From Parachlorella kessleri (lineage: Eukaryota; Chlorophyta; Trebouxiophyceae; Chlorellales; Chlorellaceae), in contig BBXU01002659.1 of the NCBI GenBank assembly GCA_001598975.1, forward strand, positions 1 through 60,887: a stretch of DNA of 60,887 bases, read 5' to 3'. Below the pieces are notes generated by a model. It worked only from the letters and a program-made list of their open reading frames with translations. It was not told the origin of the DNA and made no database searches. Position 1 is the first letter of the stretch. Each line of letters begins with the position of its first letter. The position numbers and the translations under genes are program-made. This document shows positions 33,883 to 43,893 of this stretch, piece by piece.

Positions 33883-35573
33883 CCCGCTGTGCCCCTCCTT
33901 GGCCAGAGATCCTCTGTGTGGGGTACAGGTGCCTAGTTCGAGAGTGCCAGAGAGGGTGTTTGCGTGCAGCGAGAGTAATGCTGCTGCCGTCGGCCATTGG
34001 CCCTTGGGAGGGTTGGGTAGGAAGACTTGTGGGTGGGAGGGAGCCCTGCGCTGCTCGCTTGAGGCCCCAGTGGAGGCGTTTCAACAGTGTCAGCGGCTGC
34101 CTGGACCTCGGAGAGTGTGGAAGTAAGACTCCCTCCTGTGAACCTTTTAGTGACGAGGGGGGTTGCTCAACAGTTGGTTGGTGGGTTGCCCCCGGCGCTT
34201 GGTCACAGGGCAATGGAGCAGCTGCCTCTCCAGGGTGGAAGTATAACCCCACCGGGCGGCCTTGGTGACAACTAACTGCTTCGGCTTGTGACGTATCACA
34301 GTAGCTAGTAGTGTTTAGACTGGTATTGGTGGCGGGAGTGTGGACTTGCTGTGATTGACCTGCCGGGGTGGTTGCCAGGCATGCTCTAGGGTCTTGCCTG
34401 CTCCGAGCAACTTGGTCCGCCCCTGAACGCAGAGTCAGGAGACTGTTCGTCAGCTGCTGCCTCAGGACCTTTTGGCATTGCAAGCAATTCTCCTCCCATT
34501 TCCAGTACTTGCAAAGACTGAAACTGACTAGGCAATGTGTTCATTCTGACGTACACATGGCCCCATCCACCAAGTACAGCTACAGTAGCTAAATGAGCAT
34601 GTTGTGTTGCTTGGTCCTTGCATGGCCCTAGGCTAGTGTTTTTCGGTCTTCGACCCTACGCCTGAGGACTCTGGGAGGAGTATGAACCATGAAAAAGGTG
34701 TAGGCAAATGGAGGAGCAGCTGTTACTGCAGGCCGGGGGTGTCACAAGCTTGAGGTGGACTAGGCATGGTCACTTGCCTCTAAAGTGGACTGCTTAGCAA
34801 CTTTACTCTTTCAAATTGAAGGAAAGGAAGGCATGGTGCAGCACGAAGCGCAGCAGGCGAGAATAGCAGGCAATCAATCAATCAGCGTCTCACAGCAACA
34901 GCGTAAGCATGTACTGCAGTGGACGCGATCGTGCTGGCACAATGGATCACCGGAAGTTTAAGACTAGACATCACAAAGTCAAGGGTAGCAGGCTTGCTGG
35001 GCACAGCAAGCCTGCTGTGCCCAGCAAGCGAGAGGCATACCTTGGGGGCAGACGCCCCAGAAGAAGAGTGGGAACGAAGAGGAAAGAAGAAAAGATAGAC
35101 CAGAACACTACCGCAAGCAGCCAAGTCCAGGCATAATACGACCAGGCCCTGTGACAAGATGTATCGCAGCTAACAAGGCAGGGCTCTATGGCTGCAAATG
35201 CAGTGGGATAGCGTGACGTTGTGTACCTATGACAGAAACAGAGAATGCCACGGGTGAAGCCTTGCTAATGGTGGCAGGCAATGCGAACAGATATAGGGTG
35301 ATGTGGGCTGACACCAATCGTCTAGCCAGACTTATCGCTGACAAGGCGACAACTTGCATATTGTGTTCGCAGTTTGGACTAAGCTGGGTGCACCCCGGCC
35401 GGCCAAAGGGCGCCCTAACATAAAAGCAGTGCTTGCTTCCTCACTCTGTTGCCAAGCCCCCTAACAGAGTAATAACTGTAAGCAGAACCAGCCTCAGGGT
35501 TGCTAAAAGCTAAGGCTCCTACGCACCGGCTGCTATGTGCACCGCCTACTACCTGCACAACACCCAACTCCAG
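33883..35573. other. Convergent intergenic region, SNF4 to GT61-B
   Basis: About 1.7 kb between two convergent genes. It contains a strong nested hairpin at 34987-35029 (separate entry) and a plus-strand TGTAA near 35477. No exon with recognisable protein features is seen. Confidence 0.45.
34987..35029. repeat. Nested alternative inverted repeats
   Basis: Two perfect, mutually exclusive stems overlap. Stem 1 pairs 34987-34998 (AGCAGGCTTGCT) with 35005-35016, leaving a 6-base loop. Stem 2 pairs 34992-35006 (GCTTGCTGGGCACAG) with 35015-35029, leaving an 8-base loop. The site lies in an intergenic region and may fold in RNA or be a palindromic element remnant. Confidence 0.8.
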
Positions 35574-38500
35574 CTAGGAGTCTGCCACCAGGCCCGCCAG
35601 CAGTGGTGGTTGCCGGCCCAGCTTGCCGTACAGGTCCCTCACAGCAGCATCAACCGCAGGCAGCAGCACTTGCGGTGTCAGCACCAGGTCCATGTTCTTG
35701 TGGACCCACCTACAAAGCAAGGCCATGTGGGGCGCTGTTGGTTAATTCCATGGCAACCAGCTGAGGGCCGGGTCTCCATACCACCTTTGCTTGCACGGAC
35801 TAGCTGTCATGTACATGATGTTCGTACAACATGCAAGGAGTGACAGCCTTGGTACCCCGTTGTGGGCTTGAGGCACGCCTCCTTGTGCCAGCCGCCATAC
35901 ACTCACTTCTCCTTGGAGGCTATCAAGGCATCCTCACAGGGTCGTTGTCCAGCCGCGTTTGGCTGCCACAGGCATATGCTGGGCTGCAGCCCTGGGTGCC
36001 CAGTGCGCCACATGCACAACCCGGCGCCTCTGGGCTACCTCCTGGCCAAATGGCAGAAAAACACCAGCAGGAAATGCAGCAGACCAGCGAGGCTCTGGCG
36101 TGGGCAGGAACACTTACCACATGGTGCACCTGTCCTTGACATCCCCTTGAAGGAACTCGCAGTCGCCCGTCTCTATGATCTTCAGGCGGTCCTCCCTGCA
36201 GGGGACAACCGGCCGGCCAGTAAGGCAACAAGAACCAGTAGCTTCCACGCAGGGGTGATGCTTTGCAGGCAGGCGACTGGGTGACTGGCCATGCCCCATG
36301 TGCCAGGGACTGCCATGATGAGAACAGGCCTAGTGGGAGGGCCCCGATGTCAAGGTGGTGGTCGTTTTTCTACACCCCAGGGCACTAACCGGGTTTTGTG
36401 GACGTACGGAAACAACGCTAAAATGGCAAGCACGCTGTAAGATGGGGCCAGTCCAGCCCAGTTCCCTCCGCTCTCCTAGCCTTGCCTTGCTAGGCATGCT
36501 TACGCCTGTGAGCTTAAGGTGAGAATAAACAAAAGACGAGGGGCCAGAGAGGAGAAGAAGGGGGTTGACACTCGTGGAGAGAGTGACTCACGATGACAGC
36601 GCACGCCACTCAGGGTTACCCCAGATGGCTTCAAAGCGCAGCCGGGCATATGCCATGTCCAGGTTGTTGGCCGGCACGTACGTCAGGTTGGTCACATGCT
36701 GGAAGTCTGCCACCTGCAACAAGAACCCTTGGGTCACTTATGATGGGTAGCAAATAATGTGTAAGCACTGCTTGCAGCCAGGCCACACAACACCTTACGT
36801 GCCTGCACAACTCAAAGAGCAACGCACATGTCAGGCAGTTGCCCCTGCTTTGACGTGTTGCCAGCAACAGCTCTCCCAGCCTTGCCAACCACTGCCAGGC
36901 GCCTCGCCATGCCGAGCATTTGGGGGCCCGGTTCCTCGGCGACTGCAGCAGCGGATCAGCCCATGCCGCACACCAGCCCACTCACCCACTTGTCGGCAAA
37001 CTGGGTGTCGTGGACCACGCCCCGAGGGAAAGGCACCACATGCACCACCACCGCATTATGGGGCAGGAACTGCCAGGACCCCTGCGCGGCGCCGTGCATG
37101 TGGATGACGATGTCGGCGGTGGACCACAGGGCCACTTGCTGCCCCACACTCATTCCCTGCAACACAGGGGGCGGCACACGAGGGAGCAGACAAAATATAA
37201 CTGGGAAGGGCACACCATGCACGCGGTGAAACCGTCAGGTTAGGGATGCACATCAATAGAATACTTGCACATTCCCAAACCCAACTACAGCTACATCTTC
37301 ATATTACCCTGTCCATTCTGACAGCGTACAGCCACCCGACTATGCTGCCTCCTTGCGCAGGCTAGCAGCAGTCGAGGCATGCTCGAAGGGCGGATATTAG
37401 CGCACTCACAGCTACCCATATCAACCCTGCCGCTCAAGAGACTTGCCTCTAAGTAGTGCAGGGAGATGTCGGCGATTCCATGGTACCTCAACCGCAGGGC
37501 CTCCATGATCTCCCCAACGTTCACAAAGTGGCGGCCTGCAGCAACTCACGCAAGCCGTTGTGCTGGGGAGCGCCCTTAGGGTCCTGCCTCCTGACATTAA
37601 CGACCGTGACACAGTAAACTACCGAAGCAGGAAGAGTGGTCACGGGCGTTGGGGGCAGTGCTTGCTTCTGGGGACAGTGCTTGCTTCTGCCCGGCACCCG
37701 CGATACACAAGCCAAGGGCCCTGAGGCAGCCCTCCCCCCTTGTTTACATCTGTGCAGGCGCCAGGATGCAAGGGGATACCTGAGGAGTACCGCCTGTCAA
37801 TGACCAGCATGTTGAGCTTGGGCTCCACCCTTGCCACTCGCTTGTCATCAAACCCGAGGCAGTCTGCCATGCGGCTGCGGTAGGAGGTAAGCTGGTGGGG
37901 GGCCACCGGGCGGCGGCCGCTAAAGCTGCACTCAGGGAGGCGGCAAGTTACAGCAGCCTGGAGCAGAGGCAGGTCGGGGGTTTTTTGAGGCTTGAAAGGT
38001 GGCCTGCTGTCCACATTTTTGCGCTGGTCTTAAGAAGAGATGCAAGGATAACCCAGCAGAGCATCTCATGACCTTCTACACTACTTACTTGGGGTCGGCA
38101 GCACAGAAGAGCCTTGCCCGACACTCCGGCCCCACCCCCACCAAGGCCTTCTCGATGACAAAGATCGTGTCATCCAACGCGCTGTCTGCAGCCTTGATCT
38201 GCACCATGGCAGCCACAGGAGGTCGAGTTGACTGTGAACCACATCGGCAGCCAGAACCTGCTGGTCTTGAAGGTACTGCGCATGGCTGCTGGGCTTCCAT
38301 GTTCAGCAACTTAGTCAAGCTGCTTGTAGGGACACTGCTTATGGGTCCCCTCGGGCCCCCCATGGGGCCTGCTGGGGACCTCTCGATTACGATTGTCAGG
38401 CTGTACCCCGTGATGCTCAACCCACCCCTTGGCCAAACACTGGGCTGGTTAGTCGCGCCTACCTTGGGTGAGTCGGAGAAGCACGTGGTTAGGTCATCTA

Positions 38501-39845
38501 TCCACGGGGCCCAAGGGAAGTCCCTGGCCGGGAACATCTCCACCAGGTGCAGCCCCCGGGTCTGGTTCAGGTGGCAGCGCCCTGCAAACAAAAGGCACCA
38601 CAGAGATGGTCAGGCTAACAGGCAGCGACGCCCAGTGCCATATCTTTACGCTCGGATGCTCAGCTCACAGCGCTGGTTCTGGTCCTCTTCACCGAGGTAA
38701 ATGGGGCAGGTGCCTAGCTGAAGCTCTGTTCTATGTGGGGAGTAGCAGCTCCTCAAGCTCCTGCTGCAGCTTTGGGAGCTCCTCTGGCACCTGGGAGAAT
38801 GCGAGAGAGTTGAGCTGTGAAAGCAGTAAAGGCTGGCATCTAATCGCGCTGTGCCCCTTCCCTGGGGACAGCGAAGGGCACGTGGTTGACCTGGTGCTCC
38901 TGCCCGCCTCACCTAGATATTTGCAAATGGTGTTATGCATCGTTGGAAGATACTCCCCGGCTTGGTGATGCCTGCGGCAGCGTATGGATCGGATGGGGCT
39001 CAGGGGATCAGCTTGCAACCCGGGAGAAGGCGGTACAGTGCAAGTGCACTCGCACACGGTCCCAGTCAACAAGAAGGCCGATCCAGCCAGCAAGGGGGTG
39101 TCACTCTTAGTGACATAAAGCAGTCCAGGGAAGGCTAGTCGAGTCCAATCCTGTCGCCTCTAGCCTAGCCTAGCCTAGTCAAATAGTCCAGTCTGACAGC
39201 ATGCCGCCAGCCGACAGTGCCTGACATGAGTCCCACGTTCAAGCCCGGCAAGTACTCCTATCACGTTGTGATGGGAGGCTCTAGGCGGCTTTCTCCCAGC
39301 CTGGCCCCACCCGTGGTGCCAGGCAGCGCAGAGCGGCACCGCACGTCTGGCAGGCGGCCTACCCTCACCAGTTGTTTTCCGGCAAAGTGGACCAGAGGTA
39401 AGTGTCCCCTGCCAGCTCAACCGCCGTGCTGCCATCGAAGCGTGCGTCGTCTGGGGCCACCACCGTGGGCTGCAGCCACATCTCGTTGGGGAAGCCCACA
39501 CCAAAGCGTATGCTGACCCTTGGCAGGCTCAGCGAGGCATCTGCACAAGGCATAACTACGACGTCAGCGGCTCAAGGCACGGAACCGCACTGCCTACAGG
39601 GGATTGCTGCTGCTGCCGCTGCTGCTGCTGCCGCTGCTGCCGACTCTTAGTAAAAGACCAAACAGGTGCGGCACTCCACGCAAGCCCTGTGGCTAGAAGA
39701 GTCTACAAGACCGGATGAGGAACTCATAAAGGGGTCATATGGCCATCCCACCGTCTGCTACATAGTACAGGTTGGCTCTCCAGAGCAGCACGTTGTAGAA
39801 GAAGCAGACGCGGTGCTCCTCAAACGTGGTGCTCTCCTCGATGCA
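35574..39845 (-). CDS. GT61 (DUF563) glycosyltransferase B (5' end unresolved)
   Basis: Exons 5' to 3': 39845-39752, 39540-39369, 38790-38693, 38581-38463, 38198-38089, 37925-37780, 37535-37447, 37156-36986, 36713-36592, 36195-36118, 35709-35574; 444 residues, phases consistent throughout. The first exon has CIEESTTFEEHRVC and NLYYVADG. Then come PKLNMLVIDRRYSS, VNVGEIMEALRLRYHGIADI, and GMSVGQQVALWSTADIVIHM with HGAAQGSW, a good match to the GT61 pattern of the S-x-x-D-I-x-x-HGA type. The tail has a Cys-containing segment, ETGDCEFLQGDVKDRC. The order of motifs follows paralogue A exon by exon. An N-terminal TM exon is expected between 39846 and 40640 but could not be placed. The donor after exon 37535-37447 is GC (plus coordinates 37441-37446). 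Exon 38790-38693 was chosen by phase and is the weakest. Confidence 0.8.
37312..37355 (+). repeat. TAGTC-type dispersed repeat, copy 2 (no pentamers)
   Basis: TCTGACAGCGTACAGCCACC followed by CGACTATGCTGCC matches the unique part of the repeat at 11601-11655 and 41210-41260. Pentamers are missing from this copy. It lies in a GT61-B intron. Confidence 0.55.
39160..39215 (+). repeat. TAGTC-type dispersed repeat, copy 3
   Basis: TAGCC pentamers are followed by TAGTC, a short spacer, then GTCTGACAGCATGCCGCCAG. This is the same arrangement as copies 1 and 4 with more divergence. It lies in a GT61-B intron. Confidence 0.55.
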
Positions 39846-40768
39846 CTGTACCAGAGCAGCAGGGGCCCCGGCCAGTGACGAGGAGCTGACAAGCACTCAA
39901 GGCCGAACAGCTGTGCGTGGCGGTCCCTAATGCATGCAGTTAGTGAGGAACGTGCTAAAATGGGTGCAGCAACAGGCGAGGCCCCACCTGGTGTCTGGAT
40001 AAGCCAAGGCTGCAAGCGCCAAGCCTGACCAAGATCAGGTAGGTAACCAGCTGCGCAAGCGATGGTTTCTTGAATGACATTCAGGGTCGATAATGCATAG
40101 CCGCAGGGGAAGAGAGTGCCAGCATGCGTCTAGAGGCTTGCACTGTGAATAACGGAGCAGGTCGGGATGCAGTCGGCCGATACTTTGCTAAGGTCGAGCA
40201 AAGTTTACCTGCTGAGAGAGGGGACTGATGACCTGGATTACCCGCGCGCAGCTTGGGAGGATGGGAAAGAAGAGCATGGCGGCCCTTGCATTTTATGCGT
40301 GCTTCACCATCACCATCACATGCTACCAATAACATATGGATTGTTGGTAGCACTCAACGGAAAACGCCCCTCAACAAAGCTAGAAACGCTTTGAAGACCC
40401 TTGGCTCCAGGTTACGAATGACAGACAACATTTCCACCTAACATGCTGGAAGGTGTCGTCGAAAAATGCAGTGCGCACCAGTATTACTGTCAGACAAAGT
40501 GCTGCCAGCACATTGTCTGACAAAGAATCCAAGGTTGCAGTGCAACATGTACGCCAGTGCTCGTGAGTAGGTCCGCAGCACGGTACCTCAAGAAATACCT
40601 CCCACCGACTTGGGCGCAGGTGACAATACATTTGACAATGCCAGGTCCCAGGTCACAAGACCTTCAAGTGCTTCAGGCGCAAAAGGGCTCCCAGCGCAAC
40701 CCTACCATCCCTGTAGGTTTCAGGCGTACACCCTTGCGCCGGCTACGGCACATGCCACAATCACTCGG
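39846..40768. other. Unassigned region between GT61-B and the membrane protein
   Basis: About 920 bases that must contain the missing 5' exon(s) of GT61-B and the 3' untranslated region of the gene at 40769-43151. A minus-strand open frame at 40631-40380 includes a hydrophobic run (NVLAALCLTVILVRTAFF) that could be the missing TM anchor, but no phase-consistent join was found. Confidence 0.35.
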
Positions 40769-43151
40769 TCAGGCACGGTCTGCGGCGGGCCTGTCAGGGA
40801 GCTGGTGGGAGGTCTGGGGACTACGGGCACCCCGCCAGCTGACGCCGCTCCTGGCCGGGCTGATGGCCAGGCTGTCGCGCCTCTCACCCGGCTTCTTGTG
40901 CGGCGAGGCAGCAGCAGCAGCAGCAGCCCCGGCGGAGGGCCTCGATGACTTGGCCCTGAACAGGAGCCAGCCGACCGCAAGGCCAGCCAGGAACACCCCC
41001 GCCAGCGCTTCCACCGCCAGCAGGGTCAGGGTGAAATGATGCCTCACGGTGAACGGCGCGGCCTGCACAACTGGAAGCGGCGCCCTGTTAGCCAAGCTCG
41101 GCAGTTGCAAAGGAGGTCTGGAACTGTGATGTTCCCCAGCCGGTGCACGGCCTGCAGGCAGGTTTGCCTCGCCCTGCAGCCTGCAGGGTGCTGCACGGCA
41201 AGCTCTTCTGGCCTAGCCTAGTCTAACAGCGTACGCCACCAGGCCATGCTGCTGCGAGTGCTCCGCAAGTGAAGCCAACGCACGTCTGACTGCTAGAGGG
41301 GGGCTGAGCTCAACCCACATATTTACCCCCCCACCCCCCCCACCACCACCCCACCCCACAATAGTTACCTGACTGCTCAGCTTGTCTAGGGGACCGGCAT
41401 GAAAGGAGTTCACATGAACGTCGGGCAGCGTGTTACTGCCTTTAAAGGCCTGCGCACCATCCCCTGTGGCGCTGCTCCGCACTTGCTCCGAGGCGGCCTT
41501 GCTGGATACCCCCCCTGCTAATCGGCGGGCTGCTGCCGCTCCCACTTGCTCATGCTGCACCTCACCCGCAGGGTTCACACCACCTGCAGCAGCCAAGCAG
41601 AGCGTCCATCACCTCTCCCTAACACTGCCCCTGCACTACACGGCCGTCAGCCGTGCTGCTGGTTACCTCCCACCTGTGGCAGGCACCCTTCATTAGCTTC
41701 CGCGATGGCAGAAGTCACGAGGTATGAAGTGACAAGTATCCGCACCAGCAAGATGGGCTTGCTTAGCAGGTGGCAAGCCGCCTCCCAGCAGAAATTTGAA
41801 AAAAATGGCAGCCAGCCAAGCAATCGTCTTGTGGGAGTGCTATCAATGCTGCATGCGCACCTGAGCTTCTATCATGGCTAACTGGTTTATGCCTTGCTCG
41901 CCCAGCGCCCCCAGGCTTGGGTGCTTTACCGGGCAGTGCGACTACTACTGCTGCTGCTGCTGCTGTGTCATTGGGGGGCAACCCTTCTGCTGACGCATGT
42001 GATGTGTCAGCGGCATTGTGGGTGCACTCTACCTGCAGGTGCCCGGCGGCAAGCACGACAACAGCAGGTGTTTTTAACGGTCACCGGTCATCCTTGTAAT
42101 CAAATGGCACCCAACATGTCACCTGTGCCATACTGTTGGCAGGTTGGCCTGGGGTAGGTGAGCAGCCTGCCGCCACACTGTTCATGCAGGCTGTGAGCGA
42201 GTTCCAAGGCACGCGGGCTGCCGACTACTGACCTTCAGCTGTGCTGCCATCCCTTGCGAGGCACCATTCTTGGCGGGCAAGACCCACTGTAGGACCTCGT
42301 GCGCTAGCCGTCCCTCCTCCCCAGCACCGCTGCCCGTCGCCAGGGCCGCACCCTGCAAGCCAAAAGCAGAGTGCCTCGCGGACACCATACCCGCCAGGCA
42401 GGTCAAGGGGATACCCTTAGGAGGGACATAGAGAACATCGTGGAATGCAGGTGGTAGCTGTGCATTGACACAAGAGTTTAGAGGCCTTGCGGTTTGACTT
42501 GCATGCTTACAACCCAAGCTGCAAAATGCTGTCCCCTCCGCAGAGCCTTGCCTAGGCAAGGGAGGTTAGCCATACCAGCCACAGGCGGGGTTTGAGGCCA
42601 GAGGTCGACTCACCTGCCGGGGCTTGACACCAGGGCTGATGACCCACGCTGTGCTTGCGCTGTCCCACCACAGCAGCCTGTCTTGACCCTTTGGGCTGTA
42701 CAGCCTGAGGTACACCGGCCGCCCAGCAAGGCACGCCACGGGTGTGTACGCACCCACAACACTGCCTTCCAAAGACTCTCCCTGCTCTTGCGGTCCGCTG
42801 GTGACACTCAACGCGCACTCCTGAGCACCTGCAGGATACACTAGGTCACAGCTGCACCTAGTTCACAAGCCAGTTGAGGAGGGGTTTCAGCCACCTGGCA
42901 TGCTGGCAAACAGGCCCAAAGCGGTGCACAGGCAATCGTGTGCCCTACGGCAACGGCCTCAAACCATTCTTACCTATGCCACATCCCTCCTGTGGCCTTG
43001 GGTAGCTTTCAGGTTCGTCAATGCCCATGTTCCGAAGCACCCAAGTCCTGTACTGCAAAGGCCTCCGTTCAGTGTGCCTTCGTACAGTTCCTCCCTTAGA
43101 ACAAACTGCGGCACACTTCAGCAAGTGACAGTTGTGCTCAACCAGCCTCAC
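40769..43151 (-). CDS. Predicted type I membrane protein, algal lumenal domain (5' end unresolved)
   Basis: Exons 5' to 3': about 43100-42974, 42828-42614, 42352-42233, 42032-41930, 41583-41369, 41062-40769. The last five joins keep phase. The region CLAGRPVYLRLYSPKGQ with DRLLWWDSASTAWVISPG resembles a recurring but poorly characterised green-algal extracellular or lumenal module. Cysteines in the first exons and an Ala/Ser-rich stem follow. A TM, LLAVEALAGVFLAGLAVGWLLF, lies near the C-terminus. The next residues, RAKSSRPS and HKKPGERR, are positive, so the tail should be cytosolic. A minus-strand frame at about 43437-43380 starts MLLFVLVGAAGQLDLGYDND, a possible signal peptide exon, but I could not join it with confidence. 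It is kept apart from GT61-B because the topology after the TM is opposite to that of a Golgi enzyme. Confidence 0.55.
41210..41260 (+). repeat. TAGTC-type dispersed repeat, copy 4
   Basis: CCTAGCCTAGTCTAACAGCG followed by TACGCCACCAGGCCATGCTG. This copy is closest to copy 1 and lies in an intron of the membrane-protein gene. Confidence 0.65.
41325..41359. repeat. C/A-rich low-complexity tract
   Basis: ACC and C-run sequence of about 35 bases (CCCCCCACCCC type), in an intron just downstream of the donor of exon 41583-41369. On the minus strand it is a G-rich tract that could form a quadruplex. Confidence 0.6.
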
Positions 43152-43437
43152 CCGTCGTTCTCATAATCCAAACTCTGTGCCCCTGAGCCTGCTAGGCTTC
43201 CTTCACGTTTCTTGGTTCCCACCGCCTGCCTGGCTTTGGGTTGTACCATTGGCTGCCGCAGCACCCAAAAGCTGCAATCAGGGTGCGAAAGTTGGTTGCT
43301 TTTCAGCACACTCTTTGCACAAGCAAGGGTGTGCACCTACTGTGGCCCAAGAAGCTTATGCATGCCCACCCACCCACCCGTCATTGTCGTAGCCCAGATC
43401 CAGCTGTCCTGCGGCGCCTACTAAGACAAATAGTAGC

Positions 43438-43893
43438 ATGAACTGGCTGGAAAGGTGCATTGTAAGGGCCCCATGTCCTGGAGCCGCACGGCTAGACGCC
43501 TCGAGTCGCCAGTGTCGCAGTTGGCTCAATAGCGCACTGCGTTAACATTAACGTCACGCACCGTCATTCACCAATACCACACAATGTGGTTAATCACAAA
43601 CTACCCTTGCTTGCAGTTTGCTCCATCAGGTGGCGAGGTACTAACGCCTATGTCAGGTGTACGTACCTAAACCACCCCTTTTCAGCTAACAATGGCACGA
43701 TCAGGGTCGTGAGATGCACCCTTAGGGTGGCTCCCAACACCTCGGGGAGAGGAAGCTTGCCTACTGTCGGAGAGGGCCATGCTGTGCATCCAACCTAACC
43801 ATCCTAGCATCCTAGCACAGCAGCACAGAACCCACCTTTGAAACGCACCAGCACGCTGCAGCCCAGCACTTGAGTAGCACCTTTATAGGAGCG
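43438..43893. promoter_or_regulatory. Candidate bidirectional promoter, membrane protein / SCYL2
   Basis: About 460 bases separate the candidate signal-peptide exon on the minus strand from the SCYL2 ATG on the plus strand. Both 5' ends face outwards, so the promoters must lie here. No motif is singled out. Confidence 0.4.

Noticed and set aside
40305..40322. CACCATCACCATCACA run suggesting an engineered His tag
   Set aside because: It is a short trinucleotide-type repeat in non-coding DNA, not in frame with any gene model; chance is sufficient.
40769..41062. Considering the TM exon as the N-terminal anchor of GT61-B
   Set aside because: The residues after the TM are strongly positive, which predicts a cytosolic C-terminus, opposite to a Golgi glycosyltransferase, and the frame ends in a stop at 40769-40771.
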